DNA of 64,000 bases from Proteobacteria bacterium SG_bin6 (GCA_002083435.1 LWDJ01000050.1:1-64000); one strand, 5' to 3'; counted from the stretch's first letter, positions 11,874 to 21,161 are shown. Translations and numbers: made by a program. The notes: generated by a model not told the origin, from the sequence alone.

Positions 11874-12899
11874 ATGGAAACGCTCCCCGATCCCGAAACC
11901 GCCTGGACCGCGCTGATCGCGCGCGACCGAAGCTTTGATGGCCGCTTCGTCTGGGGCGTCCGCTCCACCGGCGTCTATTGCAAACCGAGCTGCCCCGCGC
12001 GCCGGCCCCGGCGCGAGAATGTCAGCTTCCACGCCGATGGCGCGGCGGCGCGCGCGGCGGGCTTCCGCGCCTGCAAGCGCTGTCGCCCCGACGAAGTGGC
12101 GCGCGACGAGGCGGCGGTCGCCCAGGCGATCGCGCTGCTGAAGGCGGCGGAGCACCGGCTGGCCTTGCCCGAACTGGCGGCCGCGGTCGGCTATGCGCCG
12201 CACCATTTCCAGCGGCTGTTCACGCGGATCGTGGGCATGTCGCCCGCCGCCTATGCCCGGGCCTTGCGCGCCGGGGCGGCGGCCGAGGCGCTGACCAGCG
12301 AGGCGAGCGTGACGGCGGCGATCTATGACGCCGGCTATTCGGCGCCGAGCCGCTTCTACGCGAGCGCCGCTCCCCGGCTCGGCATGGCGCCCAAGGCCTG
12401 GGCGCGGGGCGGGGCGGGCGAGGTGATCCGCTGGACGATCGCCGAAACCAGCCTCGGCCCGCTATTGATCGCCGCGACCGACAAGGGGCTGTGCCGCGTC
12501 GCGTTCGACGCCGACGCCGAAGATCTCACTCGGCGCTTCCCCCAGGCGGAGATCGTCGCCGGCGATGCGGCGTTCGCCGGCCTTGCCGAACAGGTGGTGG
12601 CGGCGGTCGAGGAACCGGCGCGCGCGCACGCGCTGCCGCTCGACGTGCGCGGCACGGCGTTTCAGGAAGCGGTGTGGCGCGCGCTCGCGGCGGTGCCGGC
12701 GGGCGAGACGCTGAGCTATGCGGCGCTCGCCGGGCGCGCCGGTCGCCCGCAGGCGGTGCGCGCGGCGGGATCGGCGTGCGCGGCGAACCCGGTCGCGGTG
12801 CTCATCCCCTGCCACCGGGCGCGGCGCGCCGATGGCGGCGCGGGGGGTTATGCCTGGGGGCTGGAGCGCAAGGCGGCGCTGCTGGCGCGGGAGGGGTAG
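11874..12899 (+). CDS. ada: Bifunctional Ada DNA-repair methyltransferase/regulator
   Basis: The 341-residue protein has the full Ada layout. The N-terminal zinc domain has Cys36, Cys40, Cys67 and Cys70 (VYCKPSC and CKRC), where Cys36 takes methyl groups from phosphotriesters. An AraC-type HTH follows at about 85-165, and a C-terminal O6-methylguanine methyltransferase carries the active site IPCHRARR (Cys about 313). Methylated Ada normally activates its own gene and other alkylation-repair genes. It stands alone here, without an alkB or alkA neighbour. One spelling variant is seen: the motif is PCHRARR where PCHRVI/VV is usual. Confidence 0.95.
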   Translation: METLPDPETAWTALIARDRSFDGRFVWGVRSTGVYCKPSCPARRPRRENVSFHADGAAARAAGFRACKRCRPDEVARDEAAVAQAIALLKAAEHRLALPELAAAVGYAPHHFQRLFTRIVGMSPAAYARALRAGAAAEALTSEASVTAAIYDAGYSAPSRFYASAAPRLGMAPKAWARGGAGEVIRWTIAETSLGPLLIAATDKGLCRVAFDADAEDLTRRFPQAEIVAGDAAFAGLAEQVVAAVEEPARAHALPLDVRGTAFQEAVWRALAAVPAGETLSYAALAGRAGRPQAVRAAGSACAANPVAVLIPCHRARRADGGAGGYAWGLERKAALLAREG

Positions 12900-12901
12900 G
12901 C

Positions 12902-13225
12902 AATGCCGTTAGAGAGGCTGCGGCAAACTTAGGCATTTTCAATTCTACGCGACGAAAATTTTGGATGTAAAATATATCCGTTTTCGTGTTGCAGGTTGCA
13001 ACGGAAACAAATAGTTTCCTTCCATTCCACGCCGGTGAAAAAGCTGGCGGAAAAAGAGTAGGCGCTGGCCAACCCTGCCTTTGGTCGCGGATTTGGACTC
13101 CGCGTCCAACTACCACAGCGCGGTTGACCTGCGCCTACTCCATCCGCTGCTTTGGACGCACACGGATGGCGGCGATTGCGACGCCGCTGATATGAATCAT
13201 CTGGTTCTTGCCTTCGAAAGGCAAG
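12902..13225. ncRNA. Candidate structured RNA or palindrome array
   Basis: No coding frame fits this AT-richer stretch, yet it folds into a chain of perfect or near-perfect stem-loops that often abut. They are: 12952-12958/12981-12987 (with an inner GGAT/ATCC); 12988-12992/12998-13002; 13003-13008/13014-13019; 13030-13036/13043-13049; a 19-position stem 13056-13074/13122-13140 enclosing an 11-bp hairpin 13081-13091/13099-13109; 13141-13146/13163-13168; 13169-13174/13182-13187; and 13207-13214/13218-13225. Two loops share the heptamer TTTGGAC. The strand is uncertain and no known RNA family is recognised. Confidence 0.4.
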
Positions 13226-13331
13226 GGGCTTGATGTAAAGAATCTGAAATTTAGGCTATTGACAATTTAAAAAACTGCCGGTCCCCAATCTCTTCACTGC
13301 GTACGCTCTTCTACTGTCCGTTCGGAGCGTA
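13226..13331. other. AT-rich 3' flank of gshB
   Basis: This stretch separates the stem-loop array from the gshB stop codon. On the minus strand an ACGCTC/GAGCGT hairpin (about 13307-13330) and a later TTTTTT run (13268-13273) could end the gshB transcript, but they are not adjacent as in a classical terminator. Confidence 0.35.
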
Positions 13332-14282
13332 TTACTCTATTACTCGGGCCTCGATCGCGTCCCAGATCAGCCCCGCGACATCGGTGCCGTCGAAGCGTTC
13401 GATCGCGACGATCCCGGTGGGCGAGGTGACGTTGATCTCGGTCAGCCATTTGCCGCCGATCACGTCGATCCCGACGAACAACAGCCCGCGCCGTTTCAGC
13501 TCCGGCCCCAGAGCCGCGCAAATCTCGCGCTCGGCCTCGGTCAGCTGGGTCTTTTCGGCCGAGCCGCCGACCGCGAGGTTGGAGCGGATCTCGCCCGCCC
13601 CCGGCAGCCGGTTGATCGCCCCCGCCACCTCGCCATCCACCAGCACGATGCGCTTGTCGCCGGCGGCCACCTCGGGAAGGAACGCCTGGATCATGTGCGG
13701 CTCGCGCCACGTCTGGTTGAACAGCTCGATCAGCGCCGAAAGGTTGGCCCCGTCCGAACCCACGCGGAAGATGGCCTTGCCGCCATTGCCGTGAAGCGGC
13801 TTGACCACGATCTCGCCATGCTCGGCGAGGAACGCGCGCGCATCGGCCAGCGAGCGCGTGACGAGCGTCGGCGGCATGAAGCGCGCATAATCGAGCACGA
13901 ACACCTTTTCGGGCGCGTTGCGCACCGAGGCGGGGTCGTTCACCACCAAAGTCTGGTGGGCGATGCGTTCGAGCAGATGGGTGGCGGTGATATAGCCCAG
14001 GTCGAAGGGCGGGTCTTGCCGCATCAGCACCACGTCGGCTTGCTCGCCCAGGTCGAGCCGCACCGGCGCCTCGAAATGATAATGCGCGCCCGGCTGGCGC
14101 TGGACGGTGACGGGGTGTGCCTTGGTCCACACCCGCCCGGCCGAATAGCTGAGATCCTCGGCCAGATAGTGGAACAGCCGATGCCCGCGCTTCTGCCCGG
14201 CGAGCATCAGCGCGAAGGTCGAATCGCCGGCGATGTTGATCTGGTCGAGCGGGTCCATCTGGACGGCGACGGTGAGCGGCAT
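13332..14282 (-). CDS. gshB: Glutathione synthase
   Basis: This 316-residue ATP-grasp ligase joins gamma-glutamylcysteine and glycine. ATG 14282 (MPLTVAVQMDPLDQI) follows AAGGA; the longer frame adds an unlikely Arg-rich tail. Conserved features are MRQDPPFDLGYI (about 87-98), the ATP-binding VKPLHGNGGKAIFR (about 160-173) and the C-terminal INVTSPTGIVAIERFDG. It is the last gene of a minus-strand group rsmI-yraN-gshB, with an 82-bp gap after yraN. Confidence 0.95.
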   Translation of the reverse strand: MPLTVAVQMDPLDQINIAGDSTFALMLAGQKRGHRLFHYLAEDLSYSAGRVWTKAHPVTVQRQPGAHYHFEAPVRLDLGEQADVVLMRQDPPFDLGYITATHLLERIAHQTLVVNDPASVRNAPEKVFVLDYARFMPPTLVTRSLADARAFLAEHGEIVVKPLHGNGGKAIFRVGSDGANLSALIELFNQTWREPHMIQAFLPEVAAGDKRIVLVDGEVAGAINRLPGAGEIRSNLAVGGSAEKTQLTEAEREICAALGPELKRRGLLFVGIDVIGGKWLTEINVTSPTGIVAIERFDGTDVAGLIWDAIEARVIE

Positions 14283-14364
14283 GGCGGTCCTTTTTCGTCG
14301 GAGTTGCGCGCTGTGTAGCCCCAATGTCCGGCGGAATCACCTTCCCCGGCGAAGGGGCACGCGC

Positions 14365-14733
14365 CTAGGTCACCCCCAGCCACGCATTTTCGATATGCCG
14401 CACCGCCCCCGGCGCGATGAGCAGCACGTCGATGCGGACATCTTCGCCGCCCGTCGCGTAATCGGCGAGCAGCAGCTCGGCCGCCGCCGCCACGCGGGCG
14501 AGGCGCGCGGCGTCGATCGCAAGGTCGAGCTCGGCCGCGCTCGCGCGCGTCTTCACCTCGACAAAGGCGATCAGGCCGGGGCGTTTCGCGATCAGGTCGA
14601 TCTCGCCCGCCTTGGTCCGCACCCGCTGCGCGAGGATCGTCCAGCCGCGTTCCGCCAGCCAGCGCGCGGCGAAGGCCTCGCCCCGGCGGCCGAAATCATC
14701 GGCGCGGCGGCGCGCCTCGGGCGAGCGGCTCAC
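14365..14733 (-). CDS. yraN: YraN family (UPF0102) nuclease-like protein
   Basis: The 122-residue protein has the pattern of the UPF0102 family: RRADDFGRRGEAFAARWLAERG at the start, GEIDLIAKRPGLIAFVEVKTR with the nuclease-like Asp and E-x-K residues, and the terminal RIDVLLI. Structurally these resemble Holliday-junction resolvases, but a cellular role is not established. Its ATG overlaps the rsmI stop by 4 bp, a link seen in many proteobacteria. Confidence 0.88.
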   Translation of the reverse strand: MSRSPEARRRADDFGRRGEAFAARWLAERGWTILAQRVRTKAGEIDLIAKRPGLIAFVEVKTRASAAELDLAIDAARLARVAAAAELLLADYATGGEDVRIDVLLIAPGAVRHIENAWLGVT

Positions 14734-15557
14734 CCCTTCAGCTCCAGCGCCCGGGCGTAGAGCGCGCGGCGATCGAGCCCCAGCGCCTTGGCGACCTCGC
14801 CCGCCGCTTTGCTGGCGGGGAGGCGTTCGAGTGCCTCGCGCAGCGCCGTGTCGGCATCGTCGGCGGACGGGGGCGGGGCTTCCCCCGGCGGCGCGACGAC
14901 GATCACGATCTCGCCCTTGGGCGGCGCCTCGGCGTAGCGCGCGGCGAGCTCGGTCAGCTGCCCGCTCACCGCCTCCTCGTATAGCTTGGTGATCTCGCGC
15001 GCGACCGTCGCGGCGCGGTCGCCCAGCCCATGCGCGAGCGCGGCGAGCGTCGCGCCCAGCCGCGGTCCGCTTTCATAGAACACCAGCGTCGCCGCCACCC
15101 CCGCGACCTCGGCGATCGCGGCGCCGCGCGCCCCCGCTTTCGCCGGCAGGAAGCCCATGAACAGGAAGCGGTCGGTCGGCAGCCCGGCGAGCGTCAGCGC
15201 CGCGATCGCCGCGCAGGGGCCGGGGACCGTAATCACCCGGTGGCCGGCGGCGCGGGCGTCGCGTACCAGCTTATAGCCGGGGTCGGAGATTAGCGGCGTG
15301 CCCGCATCGCTCACCAGCGCGACCACCTCCTGCCCCAGCCGGGCGACCAAATTGGGGCGGACGGTATCGGCATTATGGTCGTGATAGGGTGTCATCGGGC
15401 GTTTGACGCCGAGATGATGGAGCAAACGCGCGGTCACGCGCGTATCTTCCGCCGCGATCAGATCGGCCGTGCGCAGCACCTCGGCGGCGCGGGACGAGAG
15501 ATCGCCGAGATTGCCGATCGGCGTCGCGACGATATAGAGGCCGGCAGGAAGGGTCAT
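14730..15557 (-). CDS. rsmI: 16S rRNA (cytidine1402-2'-O)-methyltransferase
   Basis: The 275-residue tetrapyrrole-methylase-fold enzyme starts at ATG 15557 (MTLPAGLYIVATPIGNLGDL); the much longer open frame upstream is antisense to the LppC-like gene. SAM-binding and catalytic segments are AEDTRVTARLLHHLG, VSDAGTPLISDPGY and VPGPCAAIAAL. It modifies C1402 in the decoding centre. The C-terminal small helical domain ends with LDRRALYARALELKG. The start is only 12 bp from the divergent LppC-like gene, so the promoters overlap the coding starts or each other. Confidence 0.95.
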   Translation of the reverse strand: MTLPAGLYIVATPIGNLGDLSSRAAEVLRTADLIAAEDTRVTARLLHHLGVKRPMTPYHDHNADTVRPNLVARLGQEVVALVSDAGTPLISDPGYKLVRDARAAGHRVITVPGPCAAIAALTLAGLPTDRFLFMGFLPAKAGARGAAIAEVAGVAATLVFYESGPRLGATLAALAHGLGDRAATVAREITKLYEEAVSGQLTELAARYAEAPPKGEIVIVVAPPGEAPPPSADDADTALREALERLPASKAAGEVAKALGLDRRALYARALELKG

Positions 15558-15569
15558 CGGGGACGAGTC

Positions 15570-16763
15570 ATGGCAGAGGCGCATATGGGCGCGCAACCGC
15601 GCCGGCTGTTCGGCCGGTTGCTGGCGATCGGATTGGGGCTGGCGCTCTCGGCGTGCCAGACGGTGGTGCCGCGTGGCCCCGCGCCGGGGCCGCAGCGCCC
15701 GACGACGACCGCGCCCGACTCCGCGCAACCCCGCGTCGACAGCGCCATCCCGCAGGATACCGAGCGCCAGCGGATCGCGCTGCTGGTGCCGCTGAGCGGG
15801 CCCAACGCCGCGGTCGGCCAGAGTCTGGCCAACGCGACCCAGCTCGCGATCCTCGACACCAAGACCGATAGGGTGCGGATCACCAGCTACGACACCAATC
15901 GCGGTGCGGCGGTCGCGACCCAGCAGGCGCTGGCGGACGGCAACCGGCTGATCCTGGGGCCGCTGCTCGCCGAGGATGTCCGCATCGCCGCCCCGCTCGC
16001 CAAGCGCGCGGGGGTGCCGATCATCGCCTTTTCGAACGATGTGAGCGTGGCGGGCGACGGCGTGTATCTGCTCGGCTATGCGCCGCAACAGTCGATCGAG
16101 CGGGTGGTGCGCTATGCCGCGAGCAAGGGCATCAAGGATTTCGCCGGCCTCGTCCCCAACGGCCTCTATGGCGAGCGCGCCGCGACCGCGATGCTGCGCG
16201 CGGTGGAGGCGACCGGCGGCCAGGTGCTCGCGCTGCAAACCTATGATCGCCAGCCCGGATCGTTGAACGGGGCGATCCTGCGGCTGGCGCGCAATTCGCC
16301 CTATCGCGCGGTGCTGATCGCCGATTCGGGCGCGGCCAGCGCGCTCGCGGTGCCGCTCATCCGCAAGAATGGCGGGCAGGGGGCGCAGATCCTCGGCACC
16401 GATTTGTGGAATACCGAGACGAGCATCGCCGCCAACCCCGCGCTGGCAGGCGCCTGGTATGCCAGCGTCTCGAACAGCCTCTACCGCCAATATGCGCAGA
16501 AATACCGCGCGCGCTTCGGCACCGCGCCGTTCCGCCTGTCGAGCCTCGCCTATGATGGCGTGCTGCTGACGGTGCGGATCGCGCGTGACTGGCGCGTGGG
16601 CACGCCCTTCCCGGTCGGCGCGCTCGCCGACAAGGGCGGGTTCGCCGGGCTCGACGGCGCGTTCCGCTTCGGCCCCGACGGGGTCGCCGAGCGCGCGCTC
16701 GAAGTCCAGGAAATCCGCGGCGGCGCAAGCGTGACGGTGAGCCCCGCGCCGAGCGGCTTTTGA
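15570..16763 (+). CDS. LppC-like lipoprotein (penicillin-binding protein activator family)
   Basis: The 397-residue protein has an N-terminal signal with lipobox LSAC (Cys about residue 29), a Pro/Thr-rich linker to about residue 60, and a type-1 periplasmic-binding fold of the LivK/LpoA C-terminal class (QRIALLVPLSGPNAAVGQSLA through the end). ATG 15570 is used; ATG 15585 is equally possible. Unlike enterobacterial LpoA it lacks the N-terminal TPR domain. It probably sits on the inner face of the outer membrane; whether it activates a peptidoglycan synthase here is inference. Divergent from rsmI, an old and widespread neighbour. Confidence 0.85.
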   Translation: MAEAHMGAQPRRLFGRLLAIGLGLALSACQTVVPRGPAPGPQRPTTTAPDSAQPRVDSAIPQDTERQRIALLVPLSGPNAAVGQSLANATQLAILDTKTDRVRITSYDTNRGAAVATQQALADGNRLILGPLLAEDVRIAAPLAKRAGVPIIAFSNDVSVAGDGVYLLGYAPQQSIERVVRYAASKGIKDFAGLVPNGLYGERAATAMLRAVEATGGQVLALQTYDRQPGSLNGAILRLARNSPYRAVLIADSGAASALAVPLIRKNGGQGAQILGTDLWNTETSIAANPALAGAWYASVSNSLYRQYAQKYRARFGTAPFRLSSLAYDGVLLTVRIARDWRVGTPFPVGALADKGGFAGLDGAFRFGPDGVAERALEVQEIRGGASVTVSPAPSGF

Positions 16764-16803
16764 GGGGGATGACGCGCTGACGGTAAGGCGGATTGGGCGC
16801 TAG

Positions 16804-17931
16804 CTACCGCGCCACCGCCGCGATCACGGCGTTCAGTACGAGCATCCCCGCCTCGGTCGCGCGCAGCCGTTCGCCGTCGCGCGCGACCAGTCCTTCGCGT
16901 GCGAGCAGCCTGATCGCCGCTTCGTCGACCACCTCGCCCAGCGTCCCGCCGTCCAGCGCCGCCACCTTGGCCAGGTCCACGCCCTCGGCCAGTCGCAGGC
17001 CCATCACCAGCGCCTCGCGGGCGCGCTCTTCCGGGGTGAGCGCGGTTTCGCTCTCCAGCCCGTCGCCGCGCCGATCAATGGCGCTCAGCCAGTTTTCGGG
17101 CTTGCGGTGGCGCTGCGTCGCCTGCCCGCCGCGCCGGCCATGCGCGCCGGGGCCAATGCCGGCATAATCGCCATAGCGCCAGTAAGTGAGGTTGTGGCGG
17201 CTCTCGGCGCCCGGCCGGGCATGGTTGGAGACTTCATAGGCCGGCAACCCCGCCGCCGCCATGATCGCCCGCGTCGCCTCGAACAGCGTGGCGGCCTCGT
17301 CCTCGTCGGGAAGCGACAGGCGGCCGGCGGCGGCCTCGGTCGCGAAGCGCGTGCCGGGCTCGATCGTCAGCTGATAGAGCGACAGATGTTCGGTGCCGAA
17401 GCCGAGCGCGCGCCGGAGTTCGGCTTCCCAGTCGGCCGCGCCTTGCCCGGGCCTGGCATAGATCAGATCGAAGCTCACACGGCTGAACACGCGTTGCGCC
17501 ACGTCGAGCGCGGCGAGCCCCTCGGCCAGATCGTGCGCGCGGCCCAGGAAACGCAGCGCGGCATCGTCGAGCGCCTGCAGCCCGAGCGAGACGCGGTTGA
17601 CCCCCGCCGTCGCGAGATCGGCGAAGCGCGCCGCCTCGACCGAGCTCGGGTTCGCCTCCAGCGTGATCTCGATGCCCGGTGCGAAGCCCCAGGCCTGTTC
17701 CGCGGCCGCGATCAGCGCGGCGACGGTCTCGGGCGGCATCAGGCTGGGGGTGCCGCCGCCGAAGAAGATCGAGCTTAGCGGCCCGGTGGTGCGCGCCGCC
17801 TCATGCGCCAGATCGGCGAGCAGCGCCGCGCGCCAGCGCGCCTGGTCCACTGCCGCGCGAACATGGCTGTTGAAGTCGCAATAGGGGCATTTGGCGACGC
17901 AGAACGGCCAGTGGATGTAGAGCGCGAGCAT
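16804..17931 (-). CDS. hemW: Radical SAM heme chaperone HemW
   Basis: The 375-residue protein has the radical SAM motif CVAKCPYC (Cys11, Cys15, Cys18) right at the N-terminus, the FGGGTPSLMPPE glycine box and the HemN-like C-terminal domain. HemW carries heme to respiratory enzymes; true HemN coproporphyrinogen oxidases have a longer N-terminus and an extra Cys in the CxxxCxxCxC motif, which is absent here. Third gene of rph-rdgB-hemW, 25 bp after rdgB. Confidence 0.93.
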   Translation of the reverse strand: MLALYIHWPFCVAKCPYCDFNSHVRAAVDQARWRAALLADLAHEAARTTGPLSSIFFGGGTPSLMPPETVAALIAAAEQAWGFAPGIEITLEANPSSVEAARFADLATAGVNRVSLGLQALDDAALRFLGRAHDLAEGLAALDVAQRVFSRVSFDLIYARPGQGAADWEAELRRALGFGTEHLSLYQLTIEPGTRFATEAAAGRLSLPDEDEAATLFEATRAIMAAAGLPAYEVSNHARPGAESRHNLTYWRYGDYAGIGPGAHGRRGGQATQRHRKPENWLSAIDRRGDGLESETALTPEERAREALVMGLRLAEGVDLAKVAALDGGTLGEVVDEAAIRLLAREGLVARDGERLRATEAGMLVLNAVIAAVAR

Positions 17932-17956
17932 CGGGTTGGCGCGCGATCCCGGCGGA

Positions 17957-18580
17957 TTAGCTCAACACCCCCGCCACCAGCGCCTCGAACGCGCGGGTGC
18001 GGTGGCTCAGCTGCTTCTTCTCCGCAGGGTCGAGCTCGGCGAAGCTGCGCGTCTCGCCGAGCGGCACGAACACCGGATCATAGCCGAACCCCAGCGTTCC
18101 GCGCGGCGGCCAGGTGAGCGTGCCTTCGACGCGCCCCTCGAACCAGTTCACATGCCCATCGGGCCAGGCGAGCGCGAGCGTGCAGACGAAATGCGCCGCG
18201 CGGCTCACGTCCGGCCCTAGCGCCTGGAGCTTGGCTTCCACTTTTTCCATCGCCATCAGCCAGTCGCGCGTGCCGTCCGCCGTCTCCGCCCAATTGGCGG
18301 TATAAACGCCCGGATCGCCGCCCAGCGCCTCGACGCACAGCCCGCTATCGTCGGCGAGCGCGACCAGCCCTGACAGATCGGCGGCCGAGCGCGCCTTCAG
18401 CTCGGCATTGGCGAAGAAGCTGGTGCCGGTCTCCTCGGGCTCGGGCAGATCGAGCTCGGCGGCGGAGACGGGCTCCATGCCATAAGGCCCCAGCAGATCG
18501 CGAATCTCGCGCACCTTGCCTTGATTGTGGCTGGCGATCACCAGCTTGCCGGGGGCGAGGCGGCGCAGCGCCTGGCTCAT
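17957..18580 (-). CDS. rdgB: dITP/XTP pyrophosphatase (non-canonical NTP hydrolase)
   Basis: This 207-residue HAM1-family enzyme removes deaminated purine triphosphates from the nucleotide pool. Motifs are [13 protein letters not shown] at the N-terminus, [32 protein letters not shown] with the metal-binding acids, and [10 protein letters not shown]. Its ATG overlaps the stop of rph by 4 bp, so the two are coupled. Confidence 0.95.
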   Translation of the reverse strand: MSQALRRLAPGKLVIASHNQGKVREIRDLLGPYGMEPVSAAELDLPEPEETGTSFFANAELKARSAADLSGLVALADDSGLCVEALGGDPGVYTANWAETADGTRDWLMAMEKVEAKLQALGPDVSRAAHFVCTLALAWPDGHVNWFEGRVEGTLTWPPRGTLGFGYDPVFVPLGETRSFAELDPAEKKQLSHRTRAFEALVAGVLS

Positions 18581-19290
18581 GCCAGCGCCCGCGCCTGCGC
18601 CGCGAAAATCTCGCCGCAGCCGATCCGGGCGAGGCGGAGCAGGCGGAGCAGCGCTTCCTCGTCGTAGGGAGCCCCTTCGGCGGTCGCCTGCGCCTCGGCG
18701 ATATGGCCGTTTTCGAGCAGCACGAAATTGGCGTCGGCGTCGGCGGTCGAGTCCTCGTCATAATCGAGGTCGAGCACCGGCGTGCCCCGCCACACGCCGC
18801 AGCTGATCGCCGCGACCTTCTGCGTCAGCGGGTCGGCGGTGAGCTTGCCTTGCTTCAGCAGCCCATCGATCGCCAGCCGCAGCGCGACCCAGGCGCCGCT
18901 GATGCTGGCGGTGCGGGTGCCGCCATCGGCCTGGATCACGTCGCAATCGAGCGTGATCTGGCGCTCACCAAGCAGTTTCAGGTCGGTGACGGCGCGCAGC
19001 GAGCGCCCGATCAGCCGCTGGATTTCCTGGGTGCGCCCCGATTGCTTGCCCTTCGCCGCTTCCCGGTTGCCCCGGGTGTGGGTGGCGCGGGGGAGCATCC
19101 CATATTCCGCCGTCACCCAGCCTTCGCCCTTGCCGCGCAGGAAGGGAGGCACGCGTTCCTCGACGCTCGCGGTGACGAGCACCTTGGTGTCGCCAAAGCC
19201 GATCAGCACCGAGCCTTCGGCATGTTTGGTGAAACGCGGTTCGATGGTGATGGCGCGCATCTGATCGGGCGCACGGCCGCTGGGGCGCAT
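18577..19290 (-). CDS. rph: Ribonuclease PH
   Basis: The 237-residue phosphorolytic exonuclease trims tRNA 3' ends. ATG 19290 ([20 protein letters not shown]) is the standard start; the longer open frame upstream runs through a palindromic repeat. Phosphate-binding and active-site segments [20 protein letters not shown] and [19 protein letters not shown] are intact. It heads the rph-rdgB-hemW group and is divergent from hrcA, a pairing common in alphaproteobacteria. Confidence 0.95.
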   Translation of the reverse strand: MRPSGRAPDQMRAITIEPRFTKHAEGSVLIGFGDTKVLVTASVEERVPPFLRGKGEGWVTAEYGMLPRATHTRGNREAAKGKQSGRTQEIQRLIGRSLRAVTDLKLLGERQITLDCDVIQADGGTRTASISGAWVALRLAIDGLLKQGKLTADPLTQKVAAISCGVWRGTPVLDLDYDEDSTADADANFVLLENGHIAEAQATAEGAPYDEEALLRLLRLARIGCGEIFAAQARALA

Positions 19291-19375
19291 TTGGGGTCTC
19301 CCTGTTGTCGGCGAGCGGCCTAGGCGGCTTTGCGGGGGGAGGCAATGCGCGTGCTTGACGCAAGGCGCGCATCTT

Positions 19376-19472
19376 GCCCGGCGAAGGCCGGAGCCTGGTC
19401 GCACCCCCGCCGAAGCTGTCGCGCGACATTGCAACCGCGGCGACGCCGGACCCCGGCCTGCGCCGGGGAAGG
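19376..19472. repeat. REP-like inverted palindrome pair
   Basis: GCCCGGCGAAGGCCGGAGCC (about 19378-19397) and, some 60 bp on, ACCCCGGCCTGCGCCGGGGA (about 19450-19469) are related palindromes in opposite orientation. They lie in the divergent rph/hrcA intergenic region. Confidence 0.65.
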
Positions 19473-19496
19473 TGAGGATGGGTTCGAGGTGATGTG

Positions 19497-19526
19497 CTTG
19501 CCCCTCCCGCCCGGCTTGCCTAATTT
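19497..19526 (+). promoter_or_regulatory. Candidate RpoH (sigma32) promoter of hrcA-grpE
   Basis: CTTG (19497-19500), an 18-nt spacer and CCTAATTT (19519-19526) resemble the alphaproteobacterial heat-shock consensus CTTG-N17/18-CYTATNT. The expected start of transcription would be only about 5 nt before ATG 19537. No CIRCE inverted repeat (TTAGCACTC-N9-GAGTGCTAA) is present. Confidence 0.35.
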
Positions 19527-19536
19527 GCGCCAAGCC

Positions 19537-20577
19537 ATGACCCCGAACATCCATGAACTCAGCGACCGCGCGCGTGACGTGTTTCGGATGGTGGTTGAAG
19601 CCTATCTCGATACCGGCGCGCCGATCGGCTCGCGCACCATCGCCAAGCTTTCCGCGCTCAACCTCTCGCCCGCCTCGATCCGCAATGTGATGCAGGATCT
19701 GGAGGAGCTGGGCCTGCTCGCCGCGCCGCATACTTCCGCCGGGCGGATGCCGACCGACACGGGCTTGCGCCTGTTCGTCGACGGGATGATGCAGGCGATG
19801 GAGCCGAGCGCCGAGGAGCGCGCCGCGATCGAATCGCAGGTCGGCCAGCCCGGTCCGATCGAGGAGGCGCTCGCCGCGACCACCGCCGCGCTCTCCGGGC
19901 TTTCGGCGTGCGCCGGGCTGGTGTTCGTCCCCAAGCGCGAGGTGCGGCTGCGCCAGATCGCGTTCGTGCCGCTGTCGCGCGATCAGGCGCTCGCGGTGCT
20001 GGTCGCGGAGGATGGCACGGTCGAGAACCGCGTCGTCGCGCTGCCCGAAGGCACCAGTGCCAGCGCGCTCGCCGAAGCCGCCAATTATGTGAGCGCGATG
20101 TTCGGCGGGCTGACGCTCGCCGAAGCGCGGGCGCGGCTCGACCGGGAGATCGCCGCCGAACGCGCCGCCCTCGATAGCGCCGCGCGCGCGCTCGTCGAAC
20201 GCGGGCTTGCGGTGTGGAGCGAGGATGGCGAGCGCCGCCCGGTGCTGATCGTGCGCGGGCAGGCGCGGCTGATCGACGCCGCCGCCGCCGCCGACCTCGA
20301 CCGGGTACGCGATCTGCTCGACGATCTCGACGGCAAGCAGGAAGTCGCCGGCCTGCTCGATCGCGCGCGCGACGCGAACGCGACGCGCATCTTCATCGGC
20401 GCGGAGAACAACCTGTTCGCGCTATCGGGATCGTCGGTGATCGCCCGTCCGTTCCACGGGCTTGACGGGCGCGTGGTCGGGGTGGTGGGGGTGATCGGCC
20501 CGACGCGGTTGAACTACGCGCGCATTGTGCCAATGGTTGATTTCACGGCCGGGGCGCTTGCCCGCTTGATGCCATAG
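19537..20577 (+). CDS. hrcA: Heat-inducible transcription repressor HrcA
   Basis: The 346-residue protein has the N-terminal winged helix ([22 protein letters not shown], then [22 protein letters not shown]) and the C-terminal GAF-like HrcA domain ending [22 protein letters not shown] 19537 is the conserved start ([21 protein letters not shown]). HrcA normally binds CIRCE operators before groESL or dnaK; none is found in this window, so its target is probably a groESL operon elsewhere. Followed after 7 bp by grpE. Confidence 0.95.
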   Translation: MTPNIHELSDRARDVFRMVVEAYLDTGAPIGSRTIAKLSALNLSPASIRNVMQDLEELGLLAAPHTSAGRMPTDTGLRLFVDGMMQAMEPSAEERAAIESQVGQPGPIEEALAATTAALSGLSACAGLVFVPKREVRLRQIAFVPLSRDQALAVLVAEDGTVENRVVALPEGTSASALAEAANYVSAMFGGLTLAEARARLDREIAAERAALDSAARALVERGLAVWSEDGERRPVLIVRGQARLIDAAAAADLDRVRDLLDDLDGKQEVAGLLDRARDANATRIFIGAENNLFALSGSSVIARPFHGLDGRVVGVVGVIGPTRLNYARIVPMVDFTAGALARLMP

Positions 20578-20584
20578 GGAAGTT

Positions 20585-21118
20585 ATGAGCGAGACCGAGA
20601 ACAAGGATTTTGCCGGCGAAACCGCCGAAACCACGGCCCCCGCCGACGAGGGCGCTGCGCGCCTCGCGGAGCTGGAGACGCAGCTGGCCGATGCCCGGCA
20701 GCAGCTGCTCTATGCCGCTGCCGACACGCAGAATGTCCGCCGCCGGCTGGAGAAGGAAATCGCCGACGCCCGCGCCTATTCGGTGACGAGCTTTGCGCGC
20801 GATCTGCTGTCGGTCGCCGATAATTTCGAGCGCGCGCTGGCGGCGATCCCCGCCGAACTGCGCGAGGACGAGAAGCTGAAAGGGCTGGTTTCGGGCATCG
20901 AAGGCACCGCGCGCGAACTGAACGCGGTGTTCGAGCGCCAGGGGATCGTGAAGCTGTCGTCGCTGGGCGAGAAGCTCGATCCCAATCTGCACCAGCCGAT
21001 GCTCGAACTGCCGAGCGACGCCGAACCCGGCACGATCGTGCAGGAGCTGCAGCCGGGCTACAAGATCAAGGACCGGCTGCTGCGCCCGGCGATGGTCGCG
21101 GTGGCGAAGGCGGGGTAG
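20585..21118 (+). CDS. grpE: Nucleotide exchange factor GrpE
   Basis: This 177-residue cochaperone releases ADP from DnaK. An acidic, Glu/Ala-rich N-terminus is followed by the long dimerising helix (LYAAADTQNVRRRLEKEI pattern, about 37-60) and the conserved C-terminal beta domain (FDPNLHQPM is here LDPNLHQPM; then GTIVQELQPGYKIKDRLLRPA). It follows hrcA closely and is probably one heat-shock operon with it; dnaK-dnaJ lie 6.4 kb downstream. Confidence 0.95.
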   Translation: MSETENKDFAGETAETTAPADEGAARLAELETQLADARQQLLYAAADTQNVRRRLEKEIADARAYSVTSFARDLLSVADNFERALAAIPAELREDEKLKGLVSGIEGTARELNAVFERQGIVKLSSLGEKLDPNLHQPMLELPSDAEPGTIVQELQPGYKIKDRLLRPAMVAVAKAG

Positions 21119-21161
21119 TCGCACGCCCCACACAAGCAGGCCCTTTCCATTTTCTGGCTCC

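Noticed and set aside
13056..13140. Integron attC site or tRNA-like fold in the stem-loop array
   Set aside because: No RYYYAAC/GTTRRRY core boxes, no TTCRA loop of tRNA and no integrase nearby.
12902..13225. CsrB/RsmZ-type sponge RNA
   Set aside because: GGA triplets occur in only two loops and their number is what base composition predicts, so the specific assignment is not supported.
19291..19536. CIRCE operator before hrcA
   Set aside because: No TTAGCACTC or GAGTGCTAA half-site, even with mismatches, was seen; the inverted repeats there are the GC-rich REP type.
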